In this document: one piece after another, positions 16,402-25,331 of the stretch
Numbering within the stretch: position 1 is the stretch's first letter
Layout: each line of letters starts with the position of its first letter
Assembly: GCA_031376285.1 (NCBI GenBank)
Contig: JANMDN010000045.1
Span: forward strand, 1-64,000
Direction of reading: 5' to 3'
Origin: JANMDN01 sp031376285
GTDB taxonomy: Bacteria; Actinomycetota; Thermoleophilia; Miltoncostaeales; Miltoncostaeaceae
DNA: 64,000 bases
Translations under genes and position numbers: made by a program
Notes under the pieces: generated by a model
Database searches by the model: none
Told to the model about the DNA's origin: nothing
The model's input: only the letters and a program-made list of their open reading frames with translations

Positions 16402-18723
16402 GTGGCCGACAAGCTCGCCGCGGTTGCCCGCACCCGGGCGGGCGTGAAGCTCGACTGGCCGGGTGTGCTTGCGACGACACGTGTCTACACCGACCGCCAC
16501 CTCGCTGATCTGATGGTGTCGAACGGCCTCGTCGCGACGTTCGTCGCCATGCATGGGCTCGGAGCGCTGTCCGTGCCGTTCCTCGCCGCGCGCGCGGCTG
16601 GGCCGCCTGGGCCGCCTCGGCCGGTCCGCTCGATCCGGGTGATCGATCCGTTTTGCGGCCCTGGCCACCTGTTGACCGCCGCCCTCGACGGCCTCGTCGC
16701 CTTGCACCATGAGGAACGTCGCCTCGCCGAGATCGGTTGCGTCCCATCCGACTGGGTCGTCCCACCCTCGGAGGTCGTGGCCACGATCATCGAGGAGCAG
16801 CTCGTCGGCATCGACATCGACAACGACGCGATCAAGATGGCGAGCGCGGTGCTCCGCGCCGACGCCAACGCCCACGGCGAGCGGCGTCGCCTACGGCTGA
16901 ACCTCGTCGCCCTCGCACCCGGAATCGGAACCTTCGACCGCGACGGCTGCGACGCGCTTCACAGGCGGTACGACCTCGTCGTGATGAATCCCCCGTATGG
17001 AGGTCAACGTCAGCTCGACCCTGGGCTCTGGGGGGAGGTCACGACGCGGGATCCGCTCGCACGCTCGGACCTCGCCGTGGCGGCCATCTCTCGCGGTTGG
17101 GAGCTCGTCGACGACGGCGGCTGCTTGGCCGTTCTCGCGCCGGCGACCTGGCTTGCGAGCACCCCTGCGCGTCCCCTCCGGCACCATCTGTCGACGACCG
17201 GTCATCCCCGCCTGATCGTGAGCCTCGGCCAGCGAACGTTCCGGGACGCGCCCCTCGTCTTCGCGGCGATCTGCGTCATTGACCGGACGGTGGCGTCGCC
17301 CGGGTGTCCGATCACGGAGGTGAGCGTCGACTCAGGGGCGGGGGAGGAGGGCCTGCGGATCGCCCTCGCAGCTGGCGGCAGGTCGTGCCCGAAGTCGGTC
17401 GCCCTCGCACCAGCAAGCCTTCCATTCCGCGTCCGTGCGCCCGAAGGGCTCCTCTCCACGATCGGCCGGGGACCGACCGTCGGCGAGCGTTTCGAGACGT
17501 CCGACGGCCGGTGGGTCACGTCCTTGTCGGGCGTGCGCTACTTCTGGGAACTTCCGCCATCTGAGCGGGGTTGGCAGCGCCTCGCGGGCGGGCAGGGCTA
17601 CCAGCGCTGGTACGGGGCCACCCGCCTGCGCATTCGCGACGACCTCGCCGGGGGGGCGGCGCCCGCAGGTCGTGGAACGGTCGAGTACGGGCGCGTGGCG
17701 GGTGGACGATTGTCGGCGCGGCGTTCCGCGTTCGGGTCGTCTGCGCGAGCTGGGGTGGTGCGCCTTCGCCCTCGCGCGGGCACCGACGGAGCCGACCGCT
17801 GGGAGGAGGTCCTGGCAATCGCGAACAGTCGCGTCGGAACGGCCTGGCTCCAGACCCTCTCGGCGGGCCTGAACTTCAATCCGGGATACCTCGCGACGAT
17901 TCCGCTCGGAGTAGCGCCTCCTCCCGATGACCTTCGCCGGTCGGTTCGTGCACTCGTCGGGCTTCGTCGACGGTTCGCGCAGTGGGATCTCACCGCCGAC
18001 GAGTTCCACGGGGTGCCCGATCCTCGCGCTGGCCACGTCGTCGCGGAGCTGGCAGGCCGCGTGGCGGCCCTGGAGGCCGAGGTGGAGGACGCGATCACGG
18101 TTCACCTCGGAATCGACGCCCACGCACGCGCCGATCTCACCCAGCTCGTCGCCCTGCCGACGACCGCCTCCGTATCGGGAAGCGCGATCGCGCTCGACTT
18201 CGTCCAGGAGGTCGTGCTGCGCTCGCTCGGCATGGTGTGGCCGCGAACGCGACGCGAACCCCATCCGGTCGTCGGGGAGCTCGCCACTCATGGGGTCGCT
18301 GTGCTGCGCGACGGGCTGGGCGAGCCGTCGCTTGGTGAGTCGCTCGAGCGGTGCGTCCGGTCGTCGTTCGGTCCGGGAGACGCCGATCACCTCTCGGCGC
18401 TCTTGGGGTCAGGGGGAGTCGCGGGTTGGACAGGGCGCGCCGCGGAGCTTCACCACGGTCGCTTTCGTGCGACGCCGGTCGCGTGGTGTGTCCTCGGCGC
18501 CGACAGGAAACCGCTCGCGCTCGTCAACGCGCATCTCCTCGCGGGCCGGCCGGCGCGTGAACGTCTCGCGGGCCTCGTGCGTCGCTGCGACGGGGACGCC
18601 GGCCTTCTGCGGATGGGACTCCTCGACCGGTGGGGCCCTGACTGGTCGGAGGGCCTTGTTGCCGCCGCGCTCCCGCTTGTGGCGAGCGGTCTTCTCAGCC
18701 CTCGAACGGCCCGCGCGCGATAG
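16402..18723 (+). CDS. Solitary adenine-specific DNA methyltransferase (Eco57I/PglX-like, class I SAM-dependent)
   Basis: 773 residues from GTG 16402. SAM motif I is DPFCGPGHLLTAAL (from residue 82), and the catalytic motif IV is NPPYG (residue 196), typical of N6-adenine methylases. SDLAVAAISRGWELVDDGG is a further methylase block. A later stretch (TLSAGLNFNPGYLATIPL) matches the region joining catalytic and target-recognition parts in Eco57I-type and PglX-like enzymes. No nuclease motif, restriction gene or other BREX gene is nearby, and it lies between gcvH and infC. The coding-like frame continues upstream to the stop at 16318 (RESERLLDAYAEG) without ATG, GTG or TTG, so the true start may be a rare codon such as CTG 16342. 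Confidence 0.75.
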   Translation: MADKLAAVARTRAGVKLDWPGVLATTRVYTDRHLADLMVSNGLVATFVAMHGLGALSVPFLAARAAGPPGPPRPVRSIRVIDPFCGPGHLLTAALDGLVALHHEERRLAEIGCVPSDWVVPPSEVVATIIEEQLVGIDIDNDAIKMASAVLRADANAHGERRRLRLNLVALAPGIGTFDRDGCDALHRRYDLVVMNPPYGGQRQLDPGLWGEVTTRDPLARSDLAVAAISRGWELVDDGGCLAVLAPATWLASTPARPLRHHLSTTGHPRLIVSLGQRTFRDAPLVFAAICVIDRTVASPGCPITEVSVDSGAGEEGLRIALAAGGRSCPKSVALAPASLPFRVRAPEGLLSTIGRGPTVGERFETSDGRWVTSLSGVRYFWELPPSERGWQRLAGGQGYQRWYGATRLRIRDDLAGGAAPAGRGTVEYGRVAGGRLSARRSAFGSSARAGVVRLRPRAGTDGADRWEEVLAIANSRVGTAWLQTLSAGLNFNPGYLATIPLGVAPPPDDLRRSVRALVGLRRRFAQWDLTADEFHGVPDPRAGHVVAELAGRVAALEAEVEDAITVHLGIDAHARADLTQLVALPTTASVSGSAIALDFVQEVVLRSLGMVWPRTRREPHPVVGELATHGVAVLRDGLGEPSLGESLERCVRSSFGPGDADHLSALLGSGGVAGWTGRAAELHHGRFRATPVAWCVLGADRKPLALVNAHLLAGRPARERLAGLVRRCDGDAGLLRMGLLDRWGPDWSEGLVAAALPLVASGLLSPRTARAR

Positions 18724-18764
18724 CGCCGACCTCGCTTGCTAAGATCGCCCGAGATTCTGCTCTT

Positions 18765-18801
18765 GGAGGTGTGTTGCTGATCGACAAACGGGGATTGCTT
18801 G
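18765..18801 (+). promoter_or_regulatory. infC leader: GGAGG site, short upstream frame and TTG start
   Basis: A strong GGAGG (18765-18769) is followed not by infC but by GTG 18771, which opens a 16-codon frame ending TGA 18819-18821. The first usable infC codon in the infC frame is TTG 18799, with only CGGGGA before it, inside the small frame. IF3 is known to limit its own synthesis through a poor start codon, so this leader probably regulates infC. Confidence 0.45.
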
Positions 18802-19407
18802 CCGCCGCGCCGAGGACCTGACACCCGCCCACCATCGGGTCCGTCAACACGGATCAACGATGCCATCCGCGCGGACAGTGTTCGCCTGATCGACGACGAG
18901 GGCGACAATCACGGTGTCGTGCCGCTCGCCGAAGCGCTGCGCATCGCAACCGAGAAGAACCTGGACTTGGTGGAGGTCGCTGAAGACGCACGGCCGCCGG
19001 TCTGTCGGATCATGGACTACGGCAAGTGGCGCTACGAGCAGGAGCAGAAGGCCAAACAGGCCCGCAAGCATCAGCTCACGATCACCATCAAAGAGATCAA
19101 GTTCCGCCCGAAGATCGACCCGCACGACTACGCCACCAAGCGCGGACACGTGCTTCGCTTTCTCGAACACCGGGACAAAGTCAAGGTCACAATCATGTTT
19201 CGTGGCCGGGAGCTCTTGCATCCTGAGCGCGGAGAAGCAATCCTTCTGCGGTTGGCCGAAGAAATGAAGGATCTGGCCATCATTGAGAGCCGGCCAAACC
19301 TCGACGGGCGCAACATGACCATGATGCTTGCCCCGTTGAAAGCGGTCGTTCCGGCCAAAGTGGCCGAACCCCAGCCGGCAGACGTTTCCGACCTCGCGAG
19401 TTCCTAA
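18799..19407 (+). CDS. infC: Translation initiation factor IF-3
   Basis: 202 residues from TTG 18799. Binds the 30S subunit and checks start codon and initiator tRNA. The N-domain begins at RINDAIRADSVRLIDDEG, then ALRIATEKNLDLVEVAEDARPPVCRIMDYGK and the linker QEQKAKQARKH. The C-domain has KEIKFRPKIDPHDYATKRGHV and a final block around NMTMMLAP. About 20 residues precede the conserved start, a normal extension. The stop overlaps the rpmI start (TAATG). infC-rpmI-rplT is the standard order. Confidence 0.95.
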   Translation: MPPRRGPDTRPPSGPSTRINDAIRADSVRLIDDEGDNHGVVPLAEALRIATEKNLDLVEVAEDARPPVCRIMDYGKWRYEQEQKAKQARKHQLTITIKEIKFRPKIDPHDYATKRGHVLRFLEHRDKVKVTIMFRGRELLHPERGEAILLRLAEEMKDLAIIESRPNLDGRNMTMMLAPLKAVVPAKVAEPQPADVSDLASS

Positions 19408-19604
19408 TGCCCAAGATGAAGACATCGAGCGCCGCCAAGAAGCGCTTCCGAGTGACCCCGACCGGCAAGGTCATGGTCCAGCGGCGCGGCCTGCGCCACA
19501 ACCTCGAACACAAGTCGGGGAAGACAAAGCGCGCACTTGGGCGCGTGACAGCGACGAGCGCGGCCGTTCACAAGACCGCCCTGCGCATGCTCGGAAAGCG
19601 TTAG
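19407..19604 (+). CDS. rpmI: 50S ribosomal protein L35
   Basis: 65 residues, basic: PKMKTSSAAKKRFRVTPTGKV, LRHNLEHKSGKTKRALG. A 50S subunit protein. Its start shares one base with the infC stop, and a nine-base gap with GGGAGG leads to rplT. Confidence 0.97.
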   Translation: MPKMKTSSAAKKRFRVTPTGKVMVQRRGLRHNLEHKSGKTKRALGRVTATSAAVHKTALRMLGKR

Positions 19605-19613
19605 GGAGGCGAG

Positions 19614-19982
19614 ATGGCACGGGTAAAACGTTCAGTTGCAGCACACAAGAAGCGCCGCAAGGTCCTTCGCCTCGCGAAGGGCTACTGGGGACTCAAGAAG
19701 TCTTCCTACCGCCGCGCGAAAGAGCAGCTCATGCGCTCGGAGCGGTATGCCTACCGTGACCGGCGCGTGCGCAAGCGCGACTTCCGCCGCCTGTGGATCG
19801 CTCGCATCAACGCGGCGGCTCGCCTGAACGGGCTCACCTACAGCCAGTTCATCCATGGTCTCGGCCTCGCCGAGGTGACGCTCAACCGCAAGATCCTCGC
19901 CGACCTCGCGATTCACGAGCCCGAGGCGTTTGCCGCGCTCTGCGGTCGTGCTCAGGCTGCCCGCGAGGGCGTCGCGGCCTGA
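19614..19982 (+). CDS. rplT: 50S ribosomal protein L20
   Basis: 122 residues. Marks: ARVKRSVAAHKKRRKVLRLA, KGYWGLKKSSYRRAKEQ, RDRRVRKRDFRRLWIARINAA, YSQFIHGL. L20 binds 23S rRNA early in 50S assembly and represses this operon in some bacteria. No L20-binding mRNA fold is obvious here. Third gene of infC-rpmI-rplT. Confidence 0.97.
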   Translation: MARVKRSVAAHKKRRKVLRLAKGYWGLKKSSYRRAKEQLMRSERYAYRDRRVRKRDFRRLWIARINAAARLNGLTYSQFIHGLGLAEVTLNRKILADLAIHEPEAFAALCGRAQAAREGVAA

Positions 19983-20034
19983 TCTCCGGTCTCGGCCGGC
20001 GCTGCGTGCCGTCCGATGTTCATCAGGTGCGGGT

Positions 20035-20880
20035 GTGAGCGAGTTCGTCGGGGCGCGCCCGGCAACGCTGCGTCGGATCGACTCGCCGCGTAACCAGGTG
20101 CTGCGACTGGCTCGCTCGCTGCAGTCAAAGCGCGAGCGCCGCGAACAGCGGTTGATGGTCGTCGAGGGGGAGGACCTCCTCGACGGCGCGATCGCTGCGG
20201 GACTCATGCCGACGGTCGTGATCTTCGATGAGTCGAGGGTCGCCCGGGACGACCCCATGTTCGCGGCCACCGCCAGTGTGGAGGCGCGCTACCTCGCGCC
20301 GCAGGCGCTCATCGCTTCGGTGAGCACGCTCGCCGCGCCGCCGCGCGTGCTGGCGATCGTTCCGCAGCCGGGGCCGCATCACTTTCGAACGGTGGCCTTC
20401 CCTCCGAGCGTCGCGCTCTTTCTCGGCGGCGTTTCCGATCCCGGGAACGTCGGCTCCCTCGTGCGCACCGCAGTGGCCTTCGGCTGCGACTGGGTCGCGC
20501 TCGGTCCGGGGTCGGCCGACGCATTCCACCCGCGAGCCGTGCGAGCCGCGATGGGCGCGACGTTTGCGGTGCCGATCCTCGAGGGCGTCCGGGCGAGTGA
20601 TCTTGCGACGCGCGAGGGCTTTCACATCGTCGTGGCGGCGGCGCATGGTGGCCTCCCGCCGTGGCAGGTCGACCTCACCGGTCCGCTGGTGCTGGCGCTT
20701 GGCGGCGAGCGTGAAGGGCACGAGGCGCTGGGTGACGAGATCCCGGCCGAGCGCACGCTCGTCGTCACGATTCCGCAGGCCGGTGGCGCCGAATCACTGA
20801 ACGTCGCGGCCGCCGGGGCCGCGCTGCTTGCCGAGGTTGTCCGGCAGCGCAGTGTTGCGGCCGCCGGCCGCCCAGTTTGA
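20035..20880 (+). CDS. SpoU/TrmH-family RNA 2'-O-ribose methyltransferase
   Basis: 281 residues from GTG 20035 (SEFVGARPATLRRIDSPRN); the frame is open to 19930 but overlaps rplT. The N-terminal part (NQVLRLARSLQSKRERREQRLMVVEGEDLL) is the L30e-like substrate-binding domain. The SPOUT fold has motif 1 GGVSDPGNVGSLVRTA, motif 2 LALGGEREG and motif 3 IPQAGGAESLNVAAAGA. Methylates a ribose in rRNA or tRNA using SAM, target unknown. Genes of this kind often sit between rplT and pheS in Actinobacteria, where they are annotated as 23S rRNA methyltransferases. Confidence 0.88.
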   Translation: MSEFVGARPATLRRIDSPRNQVLRLARSLQSKRERREQRLMVVEGEDLLDGAIAAGLMPTVVIFDESRVARDDPMFAATASVEARYLAPQALIASVSTLAAPPRVLAIVPQPGPHHFRTVAFPPSVALFLGGVSDPGNVGSLVRTAVAFGCDWVALGPGSADAFHPRAVRAAMGATFAVPILEGVRASDLATREGFHIVVAAAHGGLPPWQVDLTGPLVLALGGEREGHEALGDEIPAERTLVVTIPQAGGAESLNVAAAGAALLAEVVRQRSVAAAGRPV

Positions 20881-20911
20881 GCCGTATGGGCGATTGCTAG
20901 GCTGCGCGGCC

Positions 20912-21925
20912 GTGTCAGACCAAGCCGAACTGGATCACATCGTCACCGCCGCCCTCGCGTCGACGTCCGCCGCAGGCGACCTGGCGGAACTGGCTGAGGT
21001 TCGAGTGCGCGCAACCGGTCGAAAGAGTCCCCTCACGGCGATTCTGAGCGGCGTCGGCAGGCTCCCCCCCGCCGAGCGCGGTCCGGTCGGACAGGCCGCG
21101 AATACCGCCCGGCGCCAAGTCGAGGCGGCGCTCGACGCGCGTGAGGCGATCCTCCAGGCTGAGGAGCTCGGCGCGAAGTTGGGGGCCGAGCGCGTCGACA
21201 TCAGCCTCCCGGGCGAGCCCGCGCCCGTTGGCGCGCATCACCTGATCACACAGGTCCGGCGCGAGGTGGAAGACATCTTCATCGGCCTCGGCTACCGCAT
21301 CGCTGATGGTCCGGAGATCGAGACGGCGTTCAACAACTTCACCGCGCTGAACACGCCCGAGGGGCACCCGGCCCGGTCAGACAGCGACAACTTCTATATC
21401 GACGGTCACCCGGATCGCCTGCTGCGTTCGCAGACCTCACCGGTACAGGTCCGAGTCATGCAGGCTCAGGAACCCCCGGTCTACGTGATCGCCCCGGGGG
21501 CGGTCTATCGACGCGACGACGTCGACGCGACGCACAGCCCGATGTTCCATCAGCTCGAAGGCCTCGCAATCGACGAGGGTCTGACGATGGCGCACCTGAA
21601 AGGCACGCTCCTGCACTTCGTTCGGGCGCTCCTTGGGCAGGACCGGGAGATCCGGTTGATCCCACACTTCTTCCCGTTCACCGAGCCATCGGTTGACGTG
21701 AGCGTCTCGTGGACCGACCGCAACGGCCAACCGACGTGGCTGGAGATCGCAGGAGCCGGCATGGTCGACCCAAACGTGCTCACCGCCGTCGGGTACGACC
21801 CAGAGCGGTGGACGGGTTTCGCGTTCGGTTTCGGGCTCGATCGGATCGCGATGGTGCGCCACGGGCTGCCCGATCTCCGCCTCCTTTTCGAGGGTGATCT
21901 GCGCTTCCTGGAGCAGTTCTCGTGA
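20912..21925 (+). CDS. pheS: Phenylalanyl-tRNA synthetase alpha subunit
   Basis: 337 residues from GTG 20912; the open frame upstream overlaps the methyltransferase. Forms the alpha2-beta2 class II synthetase with PheT. The N-terminal coiled coil (about 1-85) binds tRNA. Class II motif 2 appears as GAVYRRDDVDATHSPMFHQL, and motif 3 as FAFGFGLDRIAMV. The segment ETAFNNFTALNTPEGHPAR is diagnostic. GTGA overlap with pheT. Confidence 0.96.
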   Translation: MSDQAELDHIVTAALASTSAAGDLAELAEVRVRATGRKSPLTAILSGVGRLPPAERGPVGQAANTARRQVEAALDAREAILQAEELGAKLGAERVDISLPGEPAPVGAHHLITQVRREVEDIFIGLGYRIADGPEIETAFNNFTALNTPEGHPARSDSDNFYIDGHPDRLLRSQTSPVQVRVMQAQEPPVYVIAPGAVYRRDDVDATHSPMFHQLEGLAIDEGLTMAHLKGTLLHFVRALLGQDREIRLIPHFFPFTEPSVDVSVSWTDRNGQPTWLEIAGAGMVDPNVLTAVGYDPERWTGFAFGFGLDRIAMVRHGLPDLRLLFEGDLRFLEQFS

Positions 21926-24354
21926 GGCTCCCCCTCTCGTGGCTTGCCGACCACGTCGCTCACGGGCTGACCGCCGACGCGCTCGCCCTGCGCCTGGCGG
22001 CCTCGGGAACAAACGTCGAAGAGGTCATCGAGCACCGGGTGTCAGACGCCGACGGTAACCTCGCGAACTTCCGTGTCGGTCGGGTCATCGAAGCGGTCAA
22101 GCACCCGGACGCCGACCGCCTGCGGGTCTGCCGAGTCGACACCGGCGACGGCGAGCCGCGCCAGATCGTTTGCGGGGCGGCAAACGTCAGAACAGGCCTC
22201 ACCGTTGCGGTGGCGCTCCCCGGTGCGCTGCTTCCCGGCGCGCAGGAGCCGCTCCGTGTGGTGAAGCTGCGCGGGGTCGAGAGCCAGGGGATGATCTGCT
22301 CGGCCCGCGAGCTCGGCCTCGGCCAGGATCATGCCGGCATCATGGAACTGCAGGACGGACTCACACCAGGGGCGCCGCTTGCCGACGCGCTCCCGATCGC
22401 CGAGACCGTCATCGACCTCGAGATCACGTCCAATCGCCCGGACTGCCTCTCGATCACTGGACTCGCCCGCGAGGTCGCGGCGTTCACGCAGACGCGGTAC
22501 TGCCCACCGGTCGAGGCCGAGCCACCCGCCGACGGCCCGGGCTCGGTGGGTGACTACGTCGCGTTGCGCGTCGATGCGCCGGACCTCTGCCCGCGCTACA
22601 TGGCCAGGGTTCTTGTCGACGTCGAGGTCGGCCCCTCACCCATATGGCTTGCGGCGCGCCTCGAGGCGGCCGGCATGCGCTCGATCTCGAACGTCGTCGA
22701 TGTGACGAACTACGTGATGCTCCTCACCGGGCAACCGCTCCACGCATTCGATCTCGACAAGCTGGCCGGGCCGGAGATCGTCGTTCGTCGGGCGGCCGCG
22801 GGTGAGCCGATCATCACGCTCGATGACGTGCAACGGACGCTCGATCCTGATGTCCTCGCGATCTGCGACGCGGACCGCCCGATGGTGATCGCGGGGATCA
22901 TGGGCGCAGCCGATTGCGAGGTCTCAGGCACGACCCGCCGGATCATGCTTGAGGCGGCAACCTTTGACGGCCCGAACATCCTCCGGACATCGCTTCGGCT
23001 CGGGCTTCGCAGCGAGTCGAGCAGCCGATTCGAGAAGCGCCTTCCCGTCGAGCTACCACCACGAGCGATGGCGATTGCCTGCCGGATGCTGATCGAGACC
23101 TGCGGAGCGGTCCTCGTGCCCGGAACCCTCGACGCATGCGAACCGATTCCGCAGCGGCCGCCGGTCGTCCTGCGTCACGGGCGGGCCGAGAGGATCCTCG
23201 GGGTTTCCGTCGCGCCCGAGCGCAGCGTCGAGATCCTGACCCGGCTTGGGTTTGGGGTCGAGGAGCTGCCCGACGGCCTCAGGGTTCAGGTGCCCTTCGA
23301 GCGAGCCGGCGACGTGACACGCGAGATCGACCTCATCGAAGAGGTCGCGCGCATCGAGGGCTTCGACCAGATTCCCGCCGTGCTTCCGCGCACCGCGGTC
23401 GCAGGCGGACGGAGCCCTGCGCAAGCGCTCCGAGAGAAACTCGCCGACCGGCTCGTCACTCGCGGCGTGTCCGAGGTCATCTCGTACCGGTTTGTTCCCG
23501 AAGCGGATGCCGACCGTCTGCAGATGTCGGCCGAGGACCCGAGGCGAAACGTCGTGCGCCTCGCGAAGCCGATGTCCGAGGAAATGGCCGTCATGCGCCG
23601 GTCGATGCTCCCGGGCCTTCTTCGGGCCGCCGCGCAGAACCAGGCCCACCAGCGTCCGTCGGGTGGGCTCTTCGAGATCGGTCGCACCTACGCGCCACGC
23701 GAGGATGGGCTCGCCGCCGAGCGCGAGTTCGTCGCCGTCCTTCGCTTCGGCCCCCCGAGCACCGAGCACTGGCGCGCGACTCCGGGCACGCTTGACATCC
23801 ACTCGGGGATCGGCCTCTTCGCAGATCTCACGTCGGTCGTCGGCGTGAGCGTCCACCCGGAGGCAAACGACGCCCCCTATTTTCACCCGGCCCGCCAGGC
23901 GCGAATGCGAAGTGGCGAGGAGATCATCGGCTGGGCTGGCGAGATGCACCCGCTGGTGCTTCGTAACTTCGACGTCCGCGGTCCGGCCGTCGCGGTGGTG
24001 ATCCCCCTCGACGCACTCCTCGCCGCGGCGGTCACGGGTGCGCGCCCCTACCAGCCGATCCTGAACGTCCCCGTCTCGACGCGCGACATCGCCGTCGTGG
24101 TGGCCGACACGGTCACGAGCGATCAGGTGCTCGGAGTCGCGCGTCGCGCGGGTGGGGCACTGGTCCGCGTCGCGCGCATCTTCGACCGCTACGTCGGCGA
24201 GCGCATCGGCGCCGGGCGCGTCAGCCTTGCGCTACGCCTCGAGATCGCCGATCCGGAGCGGACACTGACCGATGCCGAGATCGAGGCGCCGGTCGCCGCC
24301 GTGGTGGCGGCACTTGTGGGTGAGCTGGGAGCCGAGTTGCGGGGCGGATCGTGA
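21922..24354 (+). CDS. pheT: Phenylalanyl-tRNA synthetase beta subunit
   Basis: 810 residues. Domains in order: an N-terminal OB-fold tRNA-binding domain (KHPDADRLRVCRVDTGDGEPRQIVCGAANV), the B3/B4 editing region (EITSNRPDCLSITGLAREVAA, NVVDVTNYVMLLTGQPLHAFD), the B5 domain, the catalytic-like core (MRRSMLPGLLRAAAQNQ) and a C-terminal ferredoxin-fold anticodon-binding domain (VSTRDIAVVV). Complete and of normal size. Overlaps pheS and argC by four bases each. Confidence 0.96.
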   Translation: MRLPLSWLADHVAHGLTADALALRLAASGTNVEEVIEHRVSDADGNLANFRVGRVIEAVKHPDADRLRVCRVDTGDGEPRQIVCGAANVRTGLTVAVALPGALLPGAQEPLRVVKLRGVESQGMICSARELGLGQDHAGIMELQDGLTPGAPLADALPIAETVIDLEITSNRPDCLSITGLAREVAAFTQTRYCPPVEAEPPADGPGSVGDYVALRVDAPDLCPRYMARVLVDVEVGPSPIWLAARLEAAGMRSISNVVDVTNYVMLLTGQPLHAFDLDKLAGPEIVVRRAAAGEPIITLDDVQRTLDPDVLAICDADRPMVIAGIMGAADCEVSGTTRRIMLEAATFDGPNILRTSLRLGLRSESSSRFEKRLPVELPPRAMAIACRMLIETCGAVLVPGTLDACEPIPQRPPVVLRHGRAERILGVSVAPERSVEILTRLGFGVEELPDGLRVQVPFERAGDVTREIDLIEEVARIEGFDQIPAVLPRTAVAGGRSPAQALREKLADRLVTRGVSEVISYRFVPEADADRLQMSAEDPRRNVVRLAKPMSEEMAVMRRSMLPGLLRAAAQNQAHQRPSGGLFEIGRTYAPREDGLAAEREFVAVLRFGPPSTEHWRATPGTLDIHSGIGLFADLTSVVGVSVHPEANDAPYFHPARQARMRSGEEIIGWAGEMHPLVLRNFDVRGPAVAVVIPLDALLAAAVTGARPYQPILNVPVSTRDIAVVVADTVTSDQVLGVARRAGGALVRVARIFDRYVGERIGAGRVSLALRLEIADPERTLTDAEIEAPVAAVVAALVGELGAELRGGS

Positions 24355-25331
24355 GCGTTGTTCACGTCCTCGGTGCGAGCGGCTTTGCGGGGGCGCAGCT
24401 TGCCGCGCTGATCGATCGGCATCCGCACTTCACGCTCGGACAGACCACCGGTCGCTCAGATGCCGGTCAGTCGCTTGCCACCGTGGCGCCGGAGTACCGC
24501 CTCGACCGGCTGCTCACCCCCTACGACGCGGACGCCGTGGCGGCCGGTGACTTCGCCTGCGTTTGCTACCCGCATGCGGAGTCGGTGGAGGTTGTCGCTG
24601 ATCTCGTCATCCGCGGTGTGCGGGTGGTCGACCTCGGCGCTGACTATCGACTTCGCGACGCATCGCTCTACCCGCGGTGGTACGGGTTTGACCACGGCCA
24701 CATCGATCTCCTCGCCGAGGCGGTCTACGGGCTCCCCGAGGCCTACCGCGACGCGATCCGAACCGCGACGGTCGTGGCAAACCCCGGCTGCTACCCGACG
24801 GCCGCAATCCTCGCGCTGCTGCCGCTTCGGGACCAGCTGGCAAGCGTCGTCATCGACGCGAAAAGCGGCGTGAGCGGGGCGGGGAAGACCCCAAGCGCCG
24901 GCGTTCACTACTCGACGGTCACCGACAACGTCCAGCCGTACAAGGTACTCGCACACCGCCACACCCCCGAGATCGGGCAGGAACTCGGCCTCCCTGTGAT
25001 CTTCACGCCCCACCTCGTCGCGGCCGACCGCGGCGAGCTTGCGAGCTGCTACGCCACGCTCTCTGGGGAGGCGCCGCACCCCGATGAACTGCGGGAGCGT
25101 TACGTGGACTTCTACGCGCCGCATCCGTTCGTCGAGGTCGTCGACGACCCACCGGGGTTTCGCGCCGTGCAGCGGACAAACTTCGCCCAGGTCTGTCCGA
25201 TGATCGACCCGGACTCTGGCACGCTCATTAGTTTTTGTGCCATCGACAACCTCATGAAGGGCGCGTCCGGGCAGGCGGTGCAGAACCTCAATCTGATGGC
25301 TGAGCGCCCCGAGACCGAAGGCCTCACATGA
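24351..25331 (+). CDS. argC: N-acetyl-gamma-glutamyl-phosphate reductase
   Basis: 326 residues from GTG 24351. NADPH-dependent third step of arginine synthesis. The N-terminal Rossmann loop is VLGASGFAGAQLA, the catalytic Cys lies in VVANPGCYPTAAILAL, and SGVSGAGKTPSAG and an active-site His in VLAHRHTPEI follow. The GTGA overlap with pheT joins translation and arginine genes in one transcript. argB and argD do not follow argJ here. Confidence 0.95.
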   Translation: MSVVHVLGASGFAGAQLAALIDRHPHFTLGQTTGRSDAGQSLATVAPEYRLDRLLTPYDADAVAAGDFACVCYPHAESVEVVADLVIRGVRVVDLGADYRLRDASLYPRWYGFDHGHIDLLAEAVYGLPEAYRDAIRTATVVANPGCYPTAAILALLPLRDQLASVVIDAKSGVSGAGKTPSAGVHYSTVTDNVQPYKVLAHRHTPEIGQELGLPVIFTPHLVAADRGELASCYATLSGEAPHPDELRERYVDFYAPHPFVEVVDDPPGFRAVQRTNFAQVCPMIDPDSGTLISFCAIDNLMKGASGQAVQNLNLMAERPETEGLT

